From Cyclina sinensis (taxonomy: Eukaryota > Mollusca > Bivalvia > Venerida > Veneridae): a DNA stretch of 64,000 bases. Location: positions 11,222,630 to 11,286,629 of the forward strand of contig JAAONU010000004.1 of assembly GCA_012932295.1 (NCBI GenBank). Direction: 5' to 3'. This document shows, one piece after another, positions 61,901 through 64,000 of the stretch. The notes under the pieces were generated by a model. The model saw nothing but the letters and a program-made list of their open reading frames with translations, made no database searches and was not told the origin of the DNA. The translations under genes and the position numbers were made by a program. Numbering within the stretch: the stretch's first letter is position 1; every line of letters starts with the position of its first letter.

Positions 61901-62712
61901 TTTCTAACATAAATAATAATGGTCCTCTGCCATGACCATCAGTCAGTGAAAGGTTAAGGGATTTGAAGTCGGTCACTTTAACCTCTTGACCACAGAGATG
62001 GGTCTGAAAACGGCAGAAATTCACTAGAAGAAAAAAATTCTCAGTTGTTTCAAAGGAAGTTTGATGTATCTGACAAGCTTGGTAAAATGGGTACGGTTGA
62101 ATGGGCAGTTAACGTAATCATTATTCCTGGTAAGGACCAGTACTAGACTACAATTCTCAAGGAACTTTCTAACATAAATAATAATAGTCCTCTGCCATGA
62201 CCATCAGTCAGTGAAAGGTTAAGGGATTTGAAGTCGGTCACTTTAACCTCTTGACCACAGAGATGGGTCTGAAAACGGCAGAAATTCACTAGAAGAAAAA
62301 AATTCTCAGTTGTTTCAAAGGAAGTTTGATGTATCTGACATGCTTGGTAAAATGGGTACGGTTGAATGGGCAGTTAACGTAATCATTATTCCTGGTAAGG
62401 ACCAGTACTAGACTACAATTCTCAAGGAACTTTCTAACATAAATAATAATGGTCCTCTGCCATGACCATCAGTCAGTGAAAGGTTAAGGGATTTGAAGTC
62501 GGTCACTTTAACCTCTTGACCACAGAGATGGGTCTGAAAACGGCAGAAATTCACAAGAAGAAAAAAAACTTAAAGAGTTTTATTCAGCTTTCTCTGTTAA
62601 AACGTTTCTGTTTGTGCTTTTGCAGGATGATTACAGACAATCAGTCCGAGAGCTGGATGAGAAGGAATATTTCAGTCTTAGACTCACAAGTGCTGAGTTA
62701 CGCAATCATTAC
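28213..62712 (+). CDS. PSME3: Proteasome activator complex subunit 3 (REG-gamma/PA28-gamma), partial
   Basis: This subunit forms the heptameric cap that opens the 20S proteasome in the nucleus for ATP-independent protein turnover. Exons: 28213-28266 (inferred first), 52620-52652, 53074-53136, 53643-53732, 58210-58249, 58678-58790, 59306-59374, 59766-59888 and 62626-62712. All join in frame to 224 codons. Human REG-gamma has 254, so one short last exon (about 26-30 codons) should lie past 64000. Matches include LSEIHSDLNIPVPEPI, the nuclear-signal-like PVTKKRKHDHG, the activation-loop-like IEDGNNFGVSIQEET, YLDQISRYFISRGK and DEKEYFSLRL. Exons 2-9 are certain. The first exon (MTKDSKKHGHSKDVTSQK, then GTAAAA) is inferred: it starts downstream of a CpG-rich segment, ends in phase 0, and would read K-VQDFKETF into exon 2. 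Intron 1 would then be 24.4 kb and contain the hAT and 13-kb elements. Confidence 0.9.
28740..28982 (-). repeat. tRNA-derived SINE, family 3
   Basis: The minus strand opens GGTGACTCGGTGGCCAAGTG and includes GACCCGGGTTCTATTCCGGG, a good A-/B-box tRNA-like head. The body follows with CCAGGACTGGGTGGTAACC. Its 5' edge abuts the MITE beginning at 28986. Confidence 0.7.
28986..30038. mobile_element. 1.05 kb MITE with about 110-bp terminal inverted repeats
   Basis: The left arm (28986 to about 29095) begins GGCAGTGGCTACGG, and its inverse closes the element at 30038 (right arm from about 29930). Arms match over about 110 bases with scattered differences. Each arm contains its own inverted copy of AATCCTAG...CTAGGATT, so arms can also fold alone. 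The middle has no transposase. I see no convincing target duplication (flanks CCTCTA and TTAATA). Confidence 0.8.
30571..34832 (-). mobile_element. hAT superfamily DNA transposon, 4.26 kb
   Basis: The termini are inverted: CAGGGATTTCCCCAGG at 30571 and the complement CCTGGGGAAATCCCTG ending at 34832. AGCGC-type sequence follows each end a few bases inward. CAGGG is the typical hAT start. CTGCCC directly flanks both sides (30565-30570 and 34833-34838), a 6-bp target duplication instead of the usual 8. The only gene is the broken transposase on the minus strand. A G/C-rich block near 30610-30645 lies just inside the 3' terminus. Confidence 0.9.
30813..34549 (-). pseudogene. hAT transposase, ZNF862-like, with introns; inactivated
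   Basis: Exons by splice sites (minus): 34304-34549, 33490-33776, 33163-33382, 32601-32976, 32127-32381, 31804-31989, 31222-31555 and 30813-30993. The reading resembles the zinc-finger protein 862-like hAT transposases: N-terminal KWKHDYPWVKEVEDG and the CTWLVKDALCRHECSDTH zinc-finger region, the catalytic-type MIDETTDIS in exon 3, LGSDGAKVM and NNHCVAHRLAL in exon 4, AKDVRWLSQDKA in exon 5, and a C-terminal dimerisation region in the last two. Lesions: a frame change inside the first exon, at least two in exon 2 with TAG in place of the expected Trp codon, TGA at 32136-32138 where an Arg codon is expected (a CGA to TGA change would fit CpG decay), and a frame change in the last exon. It therefore cannot make transposase. 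Confidence 0.85.
34895..35008 (+). repeat. Left part of a tandem-core element split by the 13-kb transposon
   Basis: It starts with the inverted-edge-like TATCCCCCTGCCAAAGG, passes a GTCCGTCCGTGTGTCC stretch, and breaks off at ACTACTTGAG (35008). The continuation GGGATTTTATTCAAAC resumes at 48088 after the transposon. An intact copy of the junction lies at 48217-48260. Confidence 0.85.
35003..35008 (+). repeat. Target-site duplication, left copy (CTTGAG)
   Basis: CTTGAG lies directly before the terminal ACATATTC. The same six bases follow the right end at 48083-48088. Uninterrupted relatives of this target carry CTTGAG once. Confidence 0.88.
35643..35736 (+). promoter_or_regulatory. Promoter-like segment with E2F-type sites and possible 5' leader exon
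   Basis: TTCCCGCGGGAAA (35643) and TTTTGCGCCAAA (35672) resemble E2F sites in a locally CpG-rich stretch. About 50 bases later a GTGAGT donor (35737) could end an untranslated leader exon. That would splice to the acceptor TTTTTTTCTATTAAG ending at 39145, just before the gene's start codon. Function is inferred from sequence only. Confidence 0.4.
35941..36350 (+). repeat. Left subterminal array of about 31-bp motif
   Basis: Eight units of the form TGTAACGATCGT..TTTGACAGAA start near 35941, 35973, 36011, 36035, 36067, 36097, 36290 and 36322. Spacing is 30-32 bases within clusters. The related right-end array is in the opposite orientation. Such arrays often bind the transposase; that role is inferred here. 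Confidence 0.8.
36351..39122. other. Non-coding left part of the 13-kb transposon
   Basis: It is AT-rich, with no credible gene. Two further GGCGC/CCCGCC-type segments occur at 37131 and 37533, the second overlapping a minus-strand ATG followed by a possible donor. A poly-A and C/CA tract and a short tandem repeat lie at 37905-38350. Confidence 0.5.
37905..38350. repeat. Poly-A, poly-C/(CA)n, then three units of about 140 bp with AGGTCAAAGGTCA
   Basis: An A run (about 37907-37937) and a C run with (CA)n (37972-37994) precede units marked by AGATGACCCCTATTGA near 38005 and 38151, and a variant near 38287. The units contain AGGTCAAAGGTCA at 38034 and 38171. Related units lie at 61350-61690 and 63340-64000. 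It is nested inside the 13-kb transposon. Confidence 0.75.
39159..46729 (+). CDS. Predicted transposase-like protein with C-terminal OTU cysteine protease domain (11 exons)
   Basis: Exons 39159-42272, 42640-42714, 43035-43106, 43387-43464, 43580-43657, 43771-44013, 44124-44207, 44563-44640, 44748-44872, 46029-46086 and 46532-46729 join in frame to 1,400 codons. The ATG at 39159 (MASRMTSYRHRLKEEDPEKY) is preferred over 39123 because an acceptor-like TATTAAG ends at 39145. Residues 1-260 are Lys-rich and coiled. A Cys-rich segment follows (CVCTYC, CINGTCVKC), probably zinc-binding. Then comes an RNase H/DDE-like core with conserved acids D466 (VMDFAKN), D551 (VFSDGCAAQYKSKG) and E/D near 586-590 (HGKSECDAEVG). 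Residues about 825-1005 are OTU-like: GDGNCLPRC with D837 and C840, and H1001 in NHFVLLMP. The tail is Ser/acidic. The last two exons hold YNVGDFILANFGSKSYPCL, an SH3-barrel-like start. Similar uncharacterised proteins occur across invertebrates; catalysis is inferred. Confidence 0.8.
45063..45944. mobile_element. 882-bp MITE nested in an intron of the OTU gene
   Basis: Inverted ends are CAGGCTCTCAACCAG at 45063 and CTGGTTGACAGCCTG ending at 45944. TTGAAG flanks both sides (45057-45062 and 45945-45950). The middle has repeats of the AAATATAGGAATA type near the right end and no gene. The CAGG start and 6-bp duplication suggest a hAT-type non-autonomous element that entered after the 13-kb element existed. 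Confidence 0.85.
46730..47561. other. 3' flank of the OTU gene inside the transposon
   Basis: AT-rich sequence with no open frame of note. It should contain the 3' untranslated region; AATAAA-type signals occur near 47102 and 47512, but I cannot choose between them. Confidence 0.4.
47562..47708 (-). repeat. Right subterminal array, inverted relative of the left array
   Basis: On the minus strand, five units read TGTAACTAATGTC..TTTTGACAGAA. The GTTACA ends fall near 47578, 47606, 47637, 47669 and 47702, a spacing of 28-33 bases. More diverged units occur at 47856-47915. The TGTAAC and TTGACAGAA halves are shared with the left array; the centre differs (GATCGT left, TAATGT right). Confidence 0.8.
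48083..48088 (+). repeat. Target-site duplication, right copy (CTTGAG)
   Basis: CTTGAG directly follows the terminal GAATATGT at 48082 and continues GGGATTTTATTC, the expected continuation of the split repeat. Confidence 0.88.
48089..48425 (+). repeat. Right part of the split tandem-core element
   Basis: Two units of about 159 bases resume after the transposon, with GTCCGGAGCATAACTCC at 48217 and CATACACTGACAGAGCAC twice. The closing GC-rich edge of this copy is not recognisable; a second element of the same family begins at 48426. Confidence 0.75.
48426..48874 (+). mobile_element. Tandem-core element with CCCCCCGC edges and CTCTTGT hairpin end (copy D)
   Basis: It begins ATCCCCCCGCCAAAGG, and its inverse CAGCGGGGGGATTAA lies at 48838-48852. 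Then comes the hairpin CCATGTgtaACATGG followed by CTCTTGT. Inside, GTCCGGAGCATAACTCC at 48493 and a variant at 48652 show a period of about 159 bases. No coding capacity. Confidence 0.7.
48875..49345 (-). pseudogene. Decayed non-LTR retrotransposon reverse transcriptase fragment
   Basis: On the minus strand, with frame changes and stops, the order matches non-LTR reverse transcriptase: KLELMGVKSLPWFRSYLSQ, then a GGI.GPVAFSLL piece (the GxPQGSxLGPLLF region), the catalytic-type LYADDSTILFSHKD near 49130, and TECMLFGPKRKLL with VRCNGHSIKG further on. It looks like the jockey/CR1 style. Both ends are missing and stops interrupt it, so it is dead. Confidence 0.75.
49346..52619. other. PSME3 intron 1, 3' part
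   Basis: Except for the SINE at 51694-51987 I see no gene. The stretch 50743-50870 is open for about 40 codons but has no start, no plausible splice partner and no resemblance to REG-gamma. Confidence 0.5.
51694..51987 (+). repeat. tRNA-derived SINE, family 4
   Basis: The head GCCGGCCTGGCTAGCTCAAT CGGTAGAGC and GGTTCAATCCCCATCAGG give clear A and B boxes. The body of about 200 bases ends TAAACCTCAATAAACCTATA. The anticodon stem pairs poorly, so it is a SINE head and not a functional tRNA. Confidence 0.75.
53848..56498 (-). mobile_element. 2.65 kb tandem-core element with hairpin ends (copy B)
   Basis: The ends are the same as at 14952-17062 but inverted: TTAGCTCACCTGAGC at 53848 with hairpin GAGCACaaaGTGCTC, and hairpin GGGCCATcATGGCCC followed by CTCTTGT at 56498. 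About 400 bases at each edge are shared with copy A. The core has about eleven units of roughly 165 bases marked by GCATTGTCTAGTGGACC. It lies in PSME3 intron 4 and has no coding capacity. Confidence 0.8.
56499..58209. other. PSME3 intron 4, remainder
   Basis: AT-rich sequence. Open frames such as 58012-58239 on the minus strand overlap exon 5 and have no recognisable content. Confidence 0.5.
58285..58645 (+). repeat. Minisatellite, unit about 42-45 bp
   Basis: CAGTCAGTAGATTGG recurs near 58416, 58458, 58501, 58544 and 58589, with decayed units on both sides. Spacing is 42-45 bases. The array lies between PSME3 exons 5 and 6 and ends about 30 bases before exon 6. Lack of stops produces meaningless open frames. 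Confidence 0.85.
60105..60730. repeat. Decayed relative of the hairpin-ended tandem-core elements
   Basis: It opens ACTCACCTGAAAGCAAGATG and CTCAAGGGTGAGCTG, a degraded version of the GAGC...GCTC hairpin edge of copies A and B. Sequence that follows has loosely repeated CTCCTGTTAAATCACTGGGCC-type phrases. The right limit is not clear. Confidence 0.35.
61225..61767 (+). mobile_element. Tandem-core element with CTCTTGT hairpin end (copy E)
   Basis: It begins in a CTGTCTGTCTGCCTGTCTG stretch and ends with the hairpin CTGTCttgcGGACAG plus CTCTTGT. Core units of about 125-130 bases are marked by TGCATGAAAAC (three times) and GTCAAAGGTCAA. Left edge approximate. Confidence 0.6.
61772..62566. repeat. 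Three tandem copies of a 265-bp unit containing SINE family 1
   Basis: Copies start at 61772, 62037 and 62302, exactly 265 bases apart, and differ at only a few positions. The complement of each copy starts with the tRNA-like GTGGTCAAGAGGTTAAAG head. A diverged single copy is at 5030-5253. The array ends 60 bases before PSME3 exon 9. Confidence 0.92.
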
Positions 62713-63239
62713 GTAAGTAGCACTTTTAAGAAAAGAAGACGGACATTTTGTGAACGGTCATAAAGGGATACACAGGCAAAATTTTCATTTCATCGAATTG
62801 AATTTTCCTTTCAATATTCTATAAATGACTTCGAAATGAATACACTAAACAGTCACAGGAACAAAACTTTTCTCCATATAAAGAATAGAATGGTGGTTTC
62901 CCAACTTGACCCACGTGGGCCAGGTTAGAGCATTTAGATTTGACAATAGTTATAGAGAACTATGAAAACGTTAAAGTACCTGTCAAATGAATGACTAAGA
63001 CTTATTTCAATCTAACAATATCCACAATATCTGTTATTGTAATTTCCAGAGTTTTTTCTAGTTACATGACTTGTTTTAAAACTACTCGGTGACTCTGTCG
63101 GTGTCTTAATTTTGTTCAACATATAAAGATATAATTACGCTTCAAGTATTGGTTGTTCAGTATTACTGCTAGAGCCATGAAACTTTCTAAAAATAGTTGT
63201 CACCATGTGATATTTTGACTCAGATTTATTGGAGGTCGG

Positions 63240-64000
63240 CAAAGTTATGCCCCCTGATTAAGCAAAAAATAATACTGCTTGAGCCATGAAACTTTCTAAA
63301 AATTGTTGTGTAGCATGTGAACTAAGGTTGGGCATGATGAGTAGATGACCGCTATTTTTTTTGGACACACTGGGTTAAATGTCAGGGTAACAGGGGCCTG
63401 CAGTATGGTTTCAAATCTCAAGAATAACTGCACCCAGGACCTTCAAACTTTACAGGGTGGTTGGGCATGATAAAAAGAAGACTCCTAATTGTTTGGGTCT
63501 TCAGGTCAAAGATCAGTACCACAGTGACATTGTACAGCTAAACTATCCAAATGATATCAGCAGAAGGATTCAGTCCAGGTTTCTCAAACTTTTTAGACTT
63601 GTTATTAATGACCAGTAGATAACCCCTATTGTTTTTCAGTGCACAAAGTCAAAGGTCAATGACACAGTGACTTTGCTCAGCAAAACTGTTTATGGTCATT
63701 ATCTGCAGAATGCTCAGGCCTAGCTTCCTATAGCTTGATTGGTTGACCAGTAGATGACCCCTTTACTGCTTCAGGTCACTAGGTAAAGGGTCAATGCCAT
63801 AGTGACATTCAATAGCAAAACTGTTTGGAATCAGTATTTGGAGAATGCTTGGGCCCAGTGCACCTCAAACTTTGAAGGCAGATTGATCATGACCAAAAGA
63901 TGTCTGCTATTGAGTTTTGTCATCAGGTCAAAGGTCAAGACCACAATGATATTGCACAGCAAAGCCCTTTTCCAAATTATATCAGCAGAAGGCTTCAGCC
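63240..64000. repeat. Tandem array, unit about 135-145 bp, continuing past the edge
   Basis: AGATGACCCC-type starts recur near 63346, 63478, 63613, 63752 and 63897. They are followed by GGTCAAAGGTCAA..CACAGTGACATT phrases, including a perfect AGGTCAAAGGTCA at 63925. It is the same family as 37990-38350. PSME3 intron 9 sequence (62713-63239) before it shows nothing else. Confidence 0.75.

Overview
The window is animal nuclear DNA: AT-rich, with spliced genes (GT-AG introns) and dense with SINEs, MITEs and tandem-repeat-bearing elements. Protein content and repeat style (several elements with tandem cores of about 150-165 bp, many tRNA-derived SINEs) point to a mollusc, most likely a marine bivalve. 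The species cannot be fixed from sequence alone.

Layout. (1) 337-25388, minus strand: 14 exons of a class I myosin of the Myo1D/Myo31DF type, from the start codon through most of the motor domain; the rest lies beyond the left edge. Its introns hold SINEs, a MITE, two tandem-core elements and a 2.1 kb element inserted in a minisatellite. (2) 25389-28212: head-to-head intergenic region, with SINEs and a CpG-richer promoter-like segment. (3) 28213-62712, plus strand: the PSME3/REG-gamma proteasome activator gene (nine exons placed; the last exon is beyond the right edge). Its first intron is about 24 kb and hosts two large DNA transposons. (4) 30571-34832: a hAT element with matching termini, a 6-bp target duplication and a broken intron-containing transposase gene on the minus strand. 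(5) 35009-48082: a 13,074-bp element that I regard as the main discovery. It is flanked by a 6-bp duplication (CTTGAG), has short terminal inverted repeats (ACATATTC...), inverted subterminal arrays of a roughly 31-bp motif at both ends, and one 11-exon gene predicted to encode about 1,400 residues. That protein combines a zinc-binding, RNase H/DDE-like transposase-type region with an OTU-type cysteine protease domain and a variable multi-exon tail. The element splits an older tandem repeat, and removing it with one copy of CTTGAG restores a sequence that exists intact nearby. (6) 48089-64000: the rest of the split repeat, a decayed non-LTR retrotransposon fragment, a SINE, PSME3 exons 2-9, a 2.65 kb tandem-core element with a higher-order 660-bp duplication, a minisatellite and a fresh triplication of a SINE-containing 265-bp unit.

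Working picture: two conserved, divergently transcribed host genes (an actin motor and a nuclear proteasome activator) whose introns have been colonised by layers of transposons. The youngest-looking structures are the 13-kb OTU-transposase element, the 265-bp triplication and the 660-bp tandem duplication; the hAT element carries stops and frameshifts and is dead. All exon models were placed by eye from homology and splice signals, not by computation.
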